From the NCBI GenBank assembly GCA_964408085.1, contig CAYOYB010000010.1:14960-78959 (forward strand): DNA of 64,000 nucleotides. The letters are read 5' to 3'. Shown here piece after piece: positions 23,960 through 33,937 of this stretch; position 1 is the stretch's first letter, and each line of letters opens with the position of its first letter. The translations under genes and the position numbers were made by a program. The stretch comes from CAJLIR01 sp964408085. Lineage in GTDB: Bacteria; Bacillota_I; Bacilli_A; RF39; UBA660. The notes under the pieces are model-generated. The model worked only from the letters and a program-made list of their open reading frames with translations, did not search any database and was not told where the DNA came from.

Positions 23960-24832
23960 TTATTTCTTAAATAAATCTTTTAAATTAAATTTCTTTGCTT
24001 TTTGTTTAGTTTTTTGATTTTTAGCTGTTTCCAAATTCTGATATGTATTAGTTGCTTCATAAATAGAAATATTCTCTTTAGGTGTTATATTAAAATCTTC
24101 TATATATTCCTTATATGGAATTAAGTGGTGACAAAAACTATCATAAGAATTTATATCTATATAAAAATTAAAGTCTTTTATATTATAATATCTATCAGCA
24201 ATTTTTATAAATAAACATTTAAAAAGATCATGCGATATTTCTTTTGTCTCATCACTATTATAGCCACTATAATATCCCCACCAACCATTTATTAATAGAC
24301 AGTAATTTATGAAATTTTTTTCTTCACTAATTTTACTTTCGATTATAGTTTCTTTAGTTAATAAATCTAATGTTCCTACAAAATAATCATTAATAGAATG
24401 TGAGATTTTTTTATTGTATAATTCTATGCCGTTGCGATTTTTTAATATGATATCAAAATAATTTTTTGCTTCTTTAATAGTTAGTTCATTTGGTATAACA
24501 AAATCTATTTTTGGAAAATAATTTTTAAAACTTGTTAAACAATCACAATAGTCATCTCCATTTTCTTTATAAGTATTACCATCATGTAAGCATAAATAAT
24601 TTCCATTTTGTTTTAAAAATAATGTATATACTTCTTTATATATCAAACCATTTCGACTTTCTGAAAATACATTATTATGTTCAATTGCGCCATTAATAGT
24701 AAGATCAATAATTTCAAGAATAAGACCAGAATAATCAGTGCTTTTTGGATTTAATAGATTACCTTGTTTACGAGAAATATTTAATTTTCCAACATAAAAA
24801 TCATCAATTGTATATAATATATTATTGTTCAT
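23960..24832 (-). CDS. Unknown protein with two related halves
   Basis: 290 residues, soluble. The N-terminal YTIDDFYVGKLNISRKQGNL and the mid-protein HSINDYFVGTLDLLTKETII align, and both are followed by a beta-rich stretch ending in LFLKQNGNYLCL or LFIKIADRYYNI, indicating an internal tandem duplication of a domain of about 130 residues. The C terminus is lysine-rich (NQKTKQKAKKFNLKDLFKK). No known motif. It is transcribed with, or just before, the lipoprotein. Confidence 0.65.
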   Translation of the reverse strand: MNNNILYTIDDFYVGKLNISRKQGNLLNPKSTDYSGLILEIIDLTINGAIEHNNVFSESRNGLIYKEVYTLFLKQNGNYLCLHDGNTYKENGDDYCDCLTSFKNYFPKIDFVIPNELTIKEAKNYFDIILKNRNGIELYNKKISHSINDYFVGTLDLLTKETIIESKISEEKNFINYCLLINGWWGYYSGYNSDETKEISHDLFKCLFIKIADRYYNIKDFNFYIDINSYDSFCHHLIPYKEYIEDFNITPKENISIYEATNTYQNLETAKNQKTKQKAKKFNLKDLFKK

Positions 24833-24954
24833 TTCAATTCCACACTTTCATAATAAATTTTTGTTATTATATAATAAAATTGATATTAATTCAACTATTA
24901 TATACTATTTTTTTAATATTGGTGTTATAATAAAAAATAGGGAGGATTGATAAA

Positions 24955-25668
24955 ATGCCAACAGCACATAATCAAGCACAAAAAGGTGAAATTGCTAAAA
25001 CAGTAATTATGTCAGGTGACCCATTGCGAATTAAGGCAATAGCTGAAAAATATTTAGAAAACGCTAAATTAGTAAATGAAATTAGAAATATATATGCTTA
25101 TACTGGAACATATAAAGGAAAAGAAGTGACAGTTATGGCTCATGGAATGGGAATACCTAGTATGGGAATCTATGCTTATGAATTATTCAAATTTTACGAT
25201 GTAGAAAAAATCATTAGATTAGGTTCATGTGGGGCCTACATTGAAGATTTAAATTTACTAGATATCATCTTGGTAGATAAAAGTTATACAGAAAGTAATT
25301 TTGCTTATACATTAAATAATGATGATACCAAAATGTCAATATCTTCAGATTCAGTTAACAAGCAAATTGAAAAAGTTGCTAAGGATAAAAATATTAATAT
25401 CGTTAAAGGTAATGTTTTTTCGACTGATTGTTTTGATTGGTATATTACTGATTTAAATGTTTTCTTAAATCGTTTACCAAAAGATTTAAACGCTATTGCA
25501 GCTGAAATGGAATCTTTTGCGCTTTTCTATCTAGCTAAAATGTTTAATCGCGAAGCAGCTTGCTTACTTACAGTTGTTGACTCTCATTATAAAAAAGAAG
25601 AGTTAAGTGCGATTGAAAGACAAAAATCGTTAGATGATATGACAATATTAGCGTTAGAAAGTATTTAA
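24955..25668 (+). CDS. deoD: Purine nucleoside phosphorylase, DeoD type
   Basis: 237 residues, the typical length of the hexameric bacterial enzyme, cleaving purine (deoxy)nucleosides with phosphate. MSGDPLR (phosphate loop), RLGSCGAY, AAEMESFALF (ribose-binding Glu/Met/Glu region) and the catalytic Asp in LLTVVDSH, aligned with Asp204 of the Escherichia coli enzyme, are present. GGGAGGAT precedes ATG 24955; the promoter has an extended -10 TGTTATAAT (24923-24931). Confidence 0.93.
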   Translation: MPTAHNQAQKGEIAKTVIMSGDPLRIKAIAEKYLENAKLVNEIRNIYAYTGTYKGKEVTVMAHGMGIPSMGIYAYELFKFYDVEKIIRLGSCGAYIEDLNLLDIILVDKSYTESNFAYTLNNDDTKMSISSDSVNKQIEKVAKDKNINIVKGNVFSTDCFDWYITDLNVFLNRLPKDLNAIAAEMESFALFYLAKMFNREAACLLTVVDSHYKKEELSAIERQKSLDDMTILALESI

Positions 25669-25672
25669 CAAA

Positions 25673-25705
25673 AAAATCTAGTAACTAATAATTACTAGAT
25701 TTTTA
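25673..25705. terminator. Bidirectional terminator between deoD and tRNA-Lys
   Basis: AAAATCTAGTAA / TTACTAGATTTT, 12-bp perfect stem with A and T tracts either side. It serves deoD on the plus strand and tRNA-Lys on the minus strand. Confidence 0.75.
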
Positions 25706-25714
25706 ATAACAAAC

Positions 25715-25790
25715 TGGTGTCCTCTTGGGGGCTCGAACCCCAGACCCACTGATTAAGAGTCAGTTGCTCTACCAACTGAGCTAAGAAGAC
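25715..25790 (-). tRNA. tRNA-Lys (anticodon CTT)
   Basis: Minus strand: acceptor GTCTTCT / AGAGGAC, D-arm AGCTCAGTTGGTAGAGC, anticodon stem ACTGA/TCAGT with loop CTCTTAA (anticodon CTT), T-arm GGGGTTCGAGCCCC, encoded CCA at 25717-25715. Confidence 0.93.
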
Positions 25791-25882
25791 AAAAAACAAT
25801 TACTAGTTAAGTATATCATACTTTTTAAACTTTGTGAATATTTTTTTGATTATTTTAAAAAATATGGAAGGATGTAATATTG

Positions 25883-26629
25883 ATGAATTTTAAAATTGAT
25901 TATTATTTTACTGAAATAGAAAAAGATGAAATTTTTTATAATTTAACGAATAACAAAACAGAAGTAATGGAAATTTTTGAAACAAGTTCTGAAATTATAA
26001 ATGATATAAATGCCAAAAACAGACAGGAAATACATACCAATAAAATAGCTGATAATGTTAAAATAATAGGTAGTGTTTATATAGGAGAAGGTACTGAAAT
26101 TCAAAATGGTTGCATAATTGAAGGACCAGTTTATATAGGCAAAAATTGTAAACTATTATATAACGCCTATATTAGACCTGGAACTATTTTAGGTGATGAT
26201 TGTGTTATTGGATTTTCAACAGAAGTTAAGCATACTATTATGCGTGATGGATCTAAAGTTTCAGATTTAGCTTTTGTTGGAGATTCAATTATTGGTAAAA
26301 ATTCACGAATTGGATCTGGAGTTGTTGTTGCAAACAGAGGATTTAATCAAGCTGATATCATTGTAAAAGATGAAAATAAAAAACAAATAAACTTAAAAAG
26401 ACAGGTAATGGGCATTGTTTTAGGAGACAATAGTCGAATTGGCTCAAATGCTACTACTTCTCCAGGGACATTTATTGGACAATTTACTTGGATTTATCCA
26501 CATACATGTATTCATGTATTTATACCAAGTGTGAAGAAAGTATATGATAAACAAAATTTAGTCTTTTTGGATAATGAAAAAAAGGCATTGTATAAATCAA
26601 CTGAATGGAATCATGAAAATTATAATTAA
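25883..26629 (+). CDS. Hexapeptide-repeat (left-handed beta-helix) protein, sugar-nucleotide transferase-like
   Basis: 248 residues dominated by hexapeptide repeats (VKIIGSVYIGEGTEIQNGCI, GKNCKLLYNAYIRPGTILGD, GDNSRIGSNATTSPGTFIGQ). The layout matches the C-terminal half of GlmU-type UDP-GlcNAc pyrophosphorylases and stand-alone beta-helix acyltransferases. No N-terminal nucleotidyltransferase domain is present. GGAAGGAT precedes TTG 25880/ATG 25883; ATG is chosen. Its substrate is probably a sugar or sugar nucleotide. Confidence 0.75.
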   Translation: MNFKIDYYFTEIEKDEIFYNLTNNKTEVMEIFETSSEIINDINAKNRQEIHTNKIADNVKIIGSVYIGEGTEIQNGCIIEGPVYIGKNCKLLYNAYIRPGTILGDDCVIGFSTEVKHTIMRDGSKVSDLAFVGDSIIGKNSRIGSGVVVANRGFNQADIIVKDENKKQINLKRQVMGIVLGDNSRIGSNATTSPGTFIGQFTWIYPHTCIHVFIPSVKKVYDKQNLVFLDNEKKALYKSTEWNHENYN

Positions 26630-26761
26630 TTATTTAAAATATAATCGAATATTTTATTAAAAATTAGCTTTTTTCTATACTAAAGTTAATTTTTTTACAT
26701 TTTTTTCTTTAAATATTAAAATTGTATGTTATAATATATCATTAATTAAGAGGGGATTATT

Positions 26762-27787
26762 ATGAGTGAAGGAAAAATTGATTTTAAAAATTATATTGAT
26801 AATATTATATCTGAAGGCAAAGAACCCATTAATATTGAGCTTGCTATTGATTATATGGATATTTTTAACTATGATTTACCAAAAAGAAATCAGATATTGA
26901 AAGAAATATATTCTTATAATTTGAGATTGACCAAGGAGTTGGATAAAGAAGTTGCTAGCTTATCACAAATTGGAATATCTACAAGTAAAGAAATGGCTGA
27001 TATTAAGCTTATTGAACCAATTGTAACCAACGTTCAAAAATCAGCATTAAAAACATATGAACCAAAACAAAAAATAGATATTAGTAATTATATAGAAATG
27101 ATAGACAGTTATAATGAAAACAATAACTACGAATATTTAATTCAAATGATTGATAAACAAAATATTTTAACAGTAATTAATCAGCTAATTGCTTATTATA
27201 CTCTAGAATATGTCACTTTAAAAAGATTAAAAAAAGAAGATAAAAATTCTACAGTTATCTTAGAAGAAGAAAGACGAATTAAAAATATTCTTAATAATTT
27301 ATATAATTGTAGAAATGCTCAAACGCAAACAAATACTAATCTAAATAAATTAATTTATTTAACAAAAGCAGCTGGTAATATTAATTTTTTAGATAGCCTA
27401 GATGGTATACCTAGTGAACAATATCAAGATGTATATAATGCTTTTTTATCAATCTATAATGGGACTTTTAAAGATAGTAAGCAGCTCAGTAAAATTGGTA
27501 ATGATTATGATGAACCATTAATGCGTGTAAGAGTTGGAGCTATAAGGATTTATTACTTACAAATAACACCAGACTTATATTTAATAGTTGATACTGAAGT
27601 AAAAAAAATAGTCAACTCTAACAGATATGGAGAATATATTCATAGAATTTCGAAAAGCGCTAACGTTGAAAAAACTAATTTTTTAAAATTAAATAGAAAA
27701 GACCAAGAGAAAATTATAAGTGAACATGAGTTAGTCACTCAGGATATCATATCAAAGTTAAGTCCTAAAAAGAAGGTGTTAAAATGA
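26762..27787 (+). CDS. Unknown protein, first gene of a two-gene operon
   Basis: 341 residues, mostly helical, highly charged (LRLTKELDKEVASLSQIGIS; LEEERRIKNILNNLYN). The last 100 residues look like an alpha/beta unit (DEPLMRVRVGAIRIYYLQIT, PDLYLIVDTEVKKIV), vaguely RelE-like in pattern, though too weak to assign. GAGGGGATT precedes ATG; extended -10 TGTTATAAT at 26727-26735. The stop overlaps the next start by 4 bases (ATGA type), so the two proteins are made together. Confidence 0.65.
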   Translation: MSEGKIDFKNYIDNIISEGKEPINIELAIDYMDIFNYDLPKRNQILKEIYSYNLRLTKELDKEVASLSQIGISTSKEMADIKLIEPIVTNVQKSALKTYEPKQKIDISNYIEMIDSYNENNNYEYLIQMIDKQNILTVINQLIAYYTLEYVTLKRLKKEDKNSTVILEEERRIKNILNNLYNCRNAQTQTNTNLNKLIYLTKAAGNINFLDSLDGIPSEQYQDVYNAFLSIYNGTFKDSKQLSKIGNDYDEPLMRVRVGAIRIYYLQITPDLYLIVDTEVKKIVNSNRYGEYIHRISKSANVEKTNFLKLNRKDQEKIISEHELVTQDIISKLSPKKKVLK

Positions 27788-29610
27788 AAAATATTTTATT
27801 GCAAATAACATCTGAAATAGAAGAGTTAAAAAATACAAAATTTAAGGATTTAGATGAAGTAAAATTTTTTATAGAATATAAAAATATGGTTGATTATATT
27901 CTGTGTGGCGTTAATATAAAGGACGATGATGACTTAAGTAGGTATAAGAGTGATGAAAGTATTAAAAAAGTTGCTAAGAAAATTGTAGATGAAAAAGATA
28001 AACCTATTACAGTCATTGATTTGTTTATTTTATGTCATAGAGTTTACTATCAAGACGAAACTTTTATAGATTTCAAAAATAAGATTTATGGTAATGATAA
28101 AATATTAAAACAAATCATTAATTCTTCAACTAGTGTCCTTAATTATTACTATTATAAAGGTAGTATAGAACTAGCTTATGAATTAAATGATGATTTAATC
28201 AAAAATTCTATTTTTAATGATGAAAGATATATTAAAACACTTAAAAATATCTTAAATATTCTTTATATTAAAAGTAATCATATTTACCCATTAGGTATTA
28301 ATGATAAGTTTGTTAAAGCTTTAGGACTCTATGAATTATCAAAAGATATATATAATAGATATAAGCGTTTGATTAATGAAAATAATAAATTTCTTGTTAA
28401 ATTAGAAAAACAAAAGCAAAAATATATAAATTTATTAGAAAGTTTGCAAGGTATAAAATTACCTTTTATAATTAATGCAACAGAATTAAAAGATTTATCA
28501 GAAGAAACGATTTATAATTTATATATGGATATCGCTACTCTTAATCAAGGTTATTATGAAGGATTGATTGAAAAAAAGAAAGAATTGTCGATAGAGAGTT
28601 CTAAAAATGAAAAGGTTGCATTAAAAAATTGTGGTTTTGATATAGAAAAAATAGAACCAAAAAAATTAAATTTTCTTTTACATTATGGCAATATTAAAGA
28701 ATTAGTTAAAATTATTACTTTTTTAAATAAACTTGATTATTGTTTAATAGATATATATTCTGATAATGGTATATATATTATGGTAAATACAACTTCTGAT
28801 ATTGTTAATAGAATTTACAATTTAATTGCTAATAAAATAATTAATTTAAATTTTGTAACTAATAATCCTAAAATTTTCTTTAAAAAAGATATTGTTAATG
28901 ATTTAAAAGGATTATATGCCATTTTAACTGCAAATGTAAACGTTTTAGAACATAACTATGATATAAGAAATAGTTATGCCAATGAACTATTAATAACAAA
29001 TCCAAATGATTTAACAAATAACATAAATACATTAAAAAAATATAATGATTATTTAAATTGTTCTATTTTAAAAAATGCAAAATTATTTGATTATTTAGAT
29101 TTATTAATTGAACTTGGTTTTAGTAATCATATTCAAAATGGTCTTTATAATATAACTGAAAATAGTTACAATGATATTAAAAAGTTTTATGTTGCTAAAT
29201 TAATGAATTTTGATTGTAATAACTTAGATAGTATATTAAAAAGTCAAGAATTTCCTGTAGCTAATGAACAAATAGACGCTTACATTATAAATGATGTTTC
29301 TGATTACATTCCAAAAGAAATAAGTGATATATTAGATAATAGTCCTAGAAATATAATTAGTAATAACGAATTAAAACAATTTGAAAAATATTCTAAAGAT
29401 AATTTAACTTATGATTTTAATGGTATTCTAATTTCTAAAAATAAAATTTTACGAAATTTACATTGTTTAGAAAATAATGACACTCAATATAATCAAGATG
29501 ATATGTTATTTACATCTATCATATATGGTTCAATTTTAGATTATGAACAAATTGATTCTTTAAAAGAGATTATTTATAGTAAAAAGTATTTAAAAAAAAT
29601 AAAAAATTGA
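27784..29610 (+). CDS. Large unknown protein, second gene of the operon
   Basis: 608 residues, soluble, helical, with an early acidic patch (KDDDDLSRYKSDES), a coiled stretch (YKRLINENNKFLVKLEKQKQ) and repeated short helix-loop units in the C-terminal half (ALKNCGFDIEKIEPKKLNFL; LFDYLDLLIELGFSNHIQNG). No enzymatic motif. Translationally coupled to the upstream gene and followed by a bidirectional terminator. The style resembles the four large paralogues at 56.5-63.7 kb, but I see no direct alignment. Confidence 0.65.
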   Translation: MKNILLQITSEIEELKNTKFKDLDEVKFFIEYKNMVDYILCGVNIKDDDDLSRYKSDESIKKVAKKIVDEKDKPITVIDLFILCHRVYYQDETFIDFKNKIYGNDKILKQIINSSTSVLNYYYYKGSIELAYELNDDLIKNSIFNDERYIKTLKNILNILYIKSNHIYPLGINDKFVKALGLYELSKDIYNRYKRLINENNKFLVKLEKQKQKYINLLESLQGIKLPFIINATELKDLSEETIYNLYMDIATLNQGYYEGLIEKKKELSIESSKNEKVALKNCGFDIEKIEPKKLNFLLHYGNIKELVKIITFLNKLDYCLIDIYSDNGIYIMVNTTSDIVNRIYNLIANKIINLNFVTNNPKIFFKKDIVNDLKGLYAILTANVNVLEHNYDIRNSYANELLITNPNDLTNNINTLKKYNDYLNCSILKNAKLFDYLDLLIELGFSNHIQNGLYNITENSYNDIKKFYVAKLMNFDCNNLDSILKSQEFPVANEQIDAYIINDVSDYIPKEISDILDNSPRNIISNNELKQFEKYSKDNLTYDFNGILISKNKILRNLHCLENNDTQYNQDDMLFTSIIYGSILDYEQIDSLKEIIYSKKYLKKIKN

Positions 29611-29633
29611 TAGTTAAAATGCTATCAATTTTT
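29604..29633. terminator. Bidirectional terminator
   Basis: AAATTGATAG / CTATCAATTT, 8-base loop, A/T tracts on both sides; it serves the convergent operons. Confidence 0.75.
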
Positions 29634-30513
29634 ATTGCCATAATTTATCAGGATAAGTACCATTATTTATCAAATTGTCAATATGTTCTTGTAATTCAGT
29701 AAGATCTTCCTTATAGGTAATTCCACAAAAAACATCATTTGTTTCAATAACTTTCATTTTAATTATATCTTCGTCAATCATATTTTGAATAATAGTAGGT
29801 AAGTAAAATTCGCTTTTTAATAAATCAGTATTAGAATTAGTCAAAAATTCGATAAAATATTGTTCAGCATATTTAAAAATTTTATTATCTAAACCAAAGA
29901 AATTAACTGAAACATTAGAATTTTTATCAATTACTTTTATTTCATCATTTTCTATGTATGTTAGCTCATTATCTCTAATTTGAACACCTAATCTTTCATT
30001 TAATCTATCTAAAAAACCATCTTTATAACTACATACACCTCTTGAAACACTTCCATTTTTACTTAAAGTATTGATTAATTTATAGCCAACTAATGCATAA
30101 TTATCATTATTATTTAAATAATCAGCAATTTTAATAAAAGAATCTCTTCCATAAAAGTCATCAGCGTTGATAATTACAAATTTTCCTTTAACAATATCTT
30201 TTATTGTAAGAAGGGCATGACCAGTACCCCAAGGCTTAACACGTTCATTTTTTTCTATTTTTACTGGTATATCAGATATATCCTGAAATACATATAATAC
30301 TTCAATGTGTTTTTTTATTCTTTTACCAATTGTTTCTTCAAAATCATCAAGATTTTCTTTTCTTATAATAAATATTACACGTTTAAAACCTGCTTTTATA
30401 GCGTCATAAATAGAGTAGTCAATAATAAATTCACCATTATGACCAACCGCCTGTGTTTGTTTTAAACCTCCAAATCTGCTTCCCATTCCAGCAGCCATTA
30501 TAACTAAATCCAT
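29632..30513 (-). CDS. Nucleotidyltransferase (sugar-1-phosphate type)
   Basis: 293 residues. VIMAAGMGSRFGGLKQ is the GXGXR signature of the NTP-transferase fold; KPWGTGHALLT and VIINADDFYG (metal-binding Asp) follow. The enzyme makes a nucleotide-activated sugar or related precursor. AAGGAGAATTTT precedes ATG 30513. It follows galE on the same strand with 14 bases between, so the two form an operon supplying the divergent polysaccharide gene set. Confidence 0.82.
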   Translation of the reverse strand: MDLVIMAAGMGSRFGGLKQTQAVGHNGEFIIDYSIYDAIKAGFKRVIFIIRKENLDDFEETIGKRIKKHIEVLYVFQDISDIPVKIEKNERVKPWGTGHALLTIKDIVKGKFVIINADDFYGRDSFIKIADYLNNNDNYALVGYKLINTLSKNGSVSRGVCSYKDGFLDRLNERLGVQIRDNELTYIENDEIKVIDKNSNVSVNFFGLDNKIFKYAEQYFIEFLTNSNTDLLKSEFYLPTIIQNMIDEDIIKMKVIETNDVFCGITYKEDLTELQEHIDNLINNGTYPDKLWQ

Positions 30514-30527
30514 AAAATTCTCCTTTA

Positions 30528-31538
30528 TTACATATTTTCGTTTTTTAAAATAAAATTGTAAGCATCTTTACACATATCTTCTAACGTTTTTTCTGTTTTC
30601 CAATTAAGTTCTTTTAAGGCTAGAGTAGGGTCAGCGCAAATACTAGGTAAATCGCCACTTCTTCTTTCACCATATTTATAGTTAAGTTTTAAATTATTAA
30701 CACGTTCAAAAGTTGTAACAATCTCAGTAACACTTACACCATTTCCAGAACCTAAATTATAAATTTTTATGCCTGATTTTAAATTAAATAATTGTTCTAT
30801 AGCTTTAATATGACCAATTGCCAAATCAACAACATGAATATAATCTCTTATACAAGTTCCATCAGGTGTATTATAATCATTACCAAATATTGTCAAACAT
30901 TCTAGTTTACCAACTGCAACTCTTAAAATATAAGGCATTAAATTATTTGGTATGCCACTAGGATCATCACCAATAAGACCTGAAGAATGAGAACCAACTG
31001 GATTAAAATATCTTAACATTGTAATTGACCAAGTTGGATCAGAATTATATAAGTCTTCTAGAATATCCTCAATCACCGTTTTTGTTTTACCATAAGGATT
31101 ACTTGGTGTTCCTTTTTTAATTGTTTCAACAAATTTTGTTTCTTTACAGTCACCATAGACAGTAGCACTTGAAGAAAAAACTAGCTTTTTGCAATCAAAC
31201 TTATTCATGGTTTCCAATAAAGTCAAAGTAGTATCAATATTATTTCGATAGTACATTAATGGCTTTTCTACACTTTCGCCAACAGCTTTAAATCCAGCAA
31301 AATGAATAACTCCATCAATTGAATTTTCACTAAATATTTTTTCTAAAATAGCATGGTCACAAACATTACCTTCATAAAATTTAAAATCTTTCTTTGTAAT
31401 AAGTTTTATTTTATCTAAAACATCTGGTTTTGAATTTGAAAAATCATCTATAACAACAACTTCATAGTTATTATCTAATAATTCAACAACAGTATGACTA
31501 CCTATATAGCCACAACCACCAGTAACAAGTATCTTCAT
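30528..31538 (-). CDS. galE: UDP-glucose 4-epimerase
   Basis: 336 residues. MKILVTGGCGYIGSHT is the NAD-binding GxxGxxG. FSSSATVYG and NPYGKTKTVIE supply the catalytic Ser and the YxxxK pair (Y..K). It interconverts UDP-Glc and UDP-Gal (or the GlcNAc/GalNAc pair) for the surface polysaccharide. GGAGGTAAT upstream fixes ATG 31538 rather than the ATG at 31559. Confidence 0.94.
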   Translation of the reverse strand: MKILVTGGCGYIGSHTVVELLDNNYEVVVIDDFSNSKPDVLDKIKLITKKDFKFYEGNVCDHAILEKIFSENSIDGVIHFAGFKAVGESVEKPLMYYRNNIDTTLTLLETMNKFDCKKLVFSSSATVYGDCKETKFVETIKKGTPSNPYGKTKTVIEDILEDLYNSDPTWSITMLRYFNPVGSHSSGLIGDDPSGIPNNLMPYILRVAVGKLECLTIFGNDYNTPDGTCIRDYIHVVDLAIGHIKAIEQLFNLKSGIKIYNLGSGNGVSVTEIVTTFERVNNLKLNYKYGERRSGDLPSICADPTLALKELNWKTEKTLEDMCKDAYNFILKNENM

Positions 31539-31808
31539 AACGATTACCTCCATAAACATTGTATCAAAAAAATAATATTTTACAACCTTAATTCAAAAAT
31601 AGTTGTACAAAGTAAAGATACCGTAAAATAGAATTTACATTTTTTAATATGAATGTTATACTAAATATAGTATATTTTGTATATTTATCTTAATGTTATA
31701 AAAGTATATTATTTTAGGGAATATTATGTTTTTTTCTAAAAAAAAGAATTTATTATGATATAATACATAAGACATAAAGATTTCTATTGTTTACTAGGAG
31801 TTGATACT

Positions 31809-32918
31809 ATGAAAAAAATATTATTTGCGGCTAATTTAGAATCATTTTTTCTTAAATTTTTAATTCCACAATTTAAATACTTTAAAGAGCAAGGATATGA
31901 AATTCATATTGCCGCTAAATTAGAAGGTTTAGATGTTCCATATTGCGATAAAAAATATGATATTGATTTCGCTAGAAGTATAAATGCAAAACAAATTATT
32001 AATTCATATAAACAAATGAAAAATCTTTTTAAAACTGAACATTATGATATTGTAAGTTGTCATACACCTTTTGGTGGAGCTATTACAAGATTAGCTTATA
32101 AAAAATGTAAAGTAAAAGACACTAAAATGGTTTACATGGCTCATGGTTTTCATTTTTATAAAGGCGCTCCAAAATTCAATTGGTTATGTTTTTACCCAGT
32201 CGAAAAATATTTGGCTAAACATACAGATACTTTAGTTACAATTAATTTAGATGACTATGAGCTAGCTAAGAAAAAATTTAAAACTGATGTAAGATATGTA
32301 AAAGGTGTGGGATTAGATGTTTCTAAATTTGATTTTGAAATGAATGAAGAGTTAAAACAAGACTATAGAAGAAAAATTGGGTTAGAAAAAGATGATTTTA
32401 TTTTGATTTATCCAGCTGAATTATTACCTCGTAAAAGACAAACTTGGTTAATTAAAACTTTAAATGAATTATTTAAAGAAAATCCTAAATTTCATTTATT
32501 ATTACCTGGAAAAGACTCAATGAATGGTGAATGTCAAAAATTAGTAAATGATTTAAATTTGAATGACCAAATTCATTTTTTGGGTTTTAGAAAAGATGTT
32601 CCAGAATTATTAGCTATCTCAGATTTAGCTGTTTCTTCATCAAAACAAGAGGGTTTACCTGTCAATGTTATGGAAGCTATGTATTGTGGTTTACCGCTTG
32701 TTGTTACTGCTTGTCGTGGTAATCGTGATTTAATTGAAAATGGTAAAAATGGTTACATTGTTGGTATTAATGATAGTAAAGAATTTTGTGAAAAAGTTTT
32801 GTATTTTTCTAAGTTAACTGAAGAAGAAAAAGAAAAAATAAAAAAAGGAAATAAGGAAATTATTGAACAATATTTGTTAGATCGAGTTATAGAAGATATT
32901 ATTGAAATGTATGAGTGA
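31809..32918 (+). CDS. Glycosyltransferase family 4
   Basis: 369 residues, GT-B fold. N-terminal KKILFAANLESFFLKFLIPQ; C-terminal donor site with FLGFRKDVPELLAISDLAVS and the EX7E motif in SSKQEGLPVNVMEAM. First gene of the plus-strand polysaccharide operon, with an extended -10 TGATATAAT at 31755-31763 and a TAGGAG ribosome site. It transfers a sugar to the lipid-linked repeat unit at the cytoplasmic face. Confidence 0.88.
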   Translation: MKKILFAANLESFFLKFLIPQFKYFKEQGYEIHIAAKLEGLDVPYCDKKYDIDFARSINAKQIINSYKQMKNLFKTEHYDIVSCHTPFGGAITRLAYKKCKVKDTKMVYMAHGFHFYKGAPKFNWLCFYPVEKYLAKHTDTLVTINLDDYELAKKKFKTDVRYVKGVGLDVSKFDFEMNEELKQDYRRKIGLEKDDFILIYPAELLPRKRQTWLIKTLNELFKENPKFHLLLPGKDSMNGECQKLVNDLNLNDQIHFLGFRKDVPELLAISDLAVSSSKQEGLPVNVMEAMYCGLPLVVTACRGNRDLIENGKNGYIVGINDSKEFCEKVLYFSKLTEEEKEKIKKGNKEIIEQYLLDRVIEDIIEMYE

Positions 32919-32926
32919 TAAGTTAA

Positions 32927-33931
32927 ATGAAAAATAAAGATATTTTACTTAGTATTATTATTCCTGTTTACAATTTAGAACTTTATATTGAACGTTGTTT
33001 GAATAGTTTGATAAATCAAATTTCTGAAAATGTTGAGATAATTATTGTTAACGATGGTTCAACCGATAAAAGTGCCAAAATTTGTGAAAAATATTGTTCA
33101 AAATATCCTTATATTAAATATATCTATCAAAACAACGCTGGTGTATCCAATGCACGTAATAATGGTTTAAAGTTAGCTAAAGGTAAGTATATTGAATTTG
33201 TTGATGGTGATGATTATCTTTTACCTAACTCCATTCCTGCTATTTTAAATAAAATAAAATTAAATAATCCAGATATTATTGTAGGAGATTATATAAAATT
33301 TTATGATGAAGTTGATTTTATAAAAGAAAAAAAATTAGATACAAATATAATTTTAAATATTGAAAATTCTAGTTATCCTGAGAATATAATTAACTTAACA
33401 AATAATAATTTATTTAATTCTAGTTTATGGTGTAATATCTTTAGACTAGATATTATTAACAAAAATAATATTAGATTTATTGAAACAGTTAAATATACAG
33501 AAGATTTGGATTTTTGTTTAAAAGCATTTTTTTATTGTAAAAAAGTTAATGTTTTAACAAATAAAATATACGCCTATAGACAAGCTAGAAATGGTTCTGC
33601 AACTTCCACAATATCAGAAAAAAGAGTAGTAGACAATTTAAATTTTGTTAAAAATTGGTATGAATTTTACAAAATATCTACTTTTGACTATAAAATTAAA
33701 AACTATTTAATAAATTTTATAGCTTATGAATATTCCATTGTTTACGGTTTATTATTTTTATCAGATAAAACAACTTTTTCTAAAATGTATTCAAACATTT
33801 ATGAATATAAATGGCTATTAAAGTATAATCAAAATAAAAAAGTAAAATTAGTGTCAATGATGTATCATATTATTGGGTTTAAAAATACAGGCAAATTATT
33901 AGCGAAATTTATTAATTCAAAAAATAGGTGA
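32927..33931 (+). CDS. Glycosyltransferase family 2
   Basis: 334 residues. LLSIIIPVYNLELYIERCLN, IIIVNDGSTDKS, SNARNNGLKLAKGKY and VDGDDY (DXD-type metal site) define a GT-A fold GT2. Later ILRF-type acceptor segments (VKYTEDLDFCLKAFFYC) are usual. It follows the GT4 gene closely and precedes the polymerase fusion by 6 bases. It adds one residue to the repeat unit. Confidence 0.88.
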   Translation: MKNKDILLSIIIPVYNLELYIERCLNSLINQISENVEIIIVNDGSTDKSAKICEKYCSKYPYIKYIYQNNAGVSNARNNGLKLAKGKYIEFVDGDDYLLPNSIPAILNKIKLNNPDIIVGDYIKFYDEVDFIKEKKLDTNIILNIENSSYPENIINLTNNNLFNSSLWCNIFRLDIINKNNIRFIETVKYTEDLDFCLKAFFYCKKVNVLTNKIYAYRQARNGSATSTISEKRVVDNLNFVKNWYEFYKISTFDYKIKNYLINFIAYEYSIVYGLLFLSDKTTFSKMYSNIYEYKWLLKYNQNKKVKLVSMMYHIIGFKNTGKLLAKFINSKNR

Positions 33932-33937
33932 TGTTAG

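Noticed and set aside
26762..27787. RelE-like toxin domain at the C terminus of the 341-residue protein
   Set aside because: Only a loose hydrophobic pattern; no catalytic residues or antitoxin partner can be recognised.
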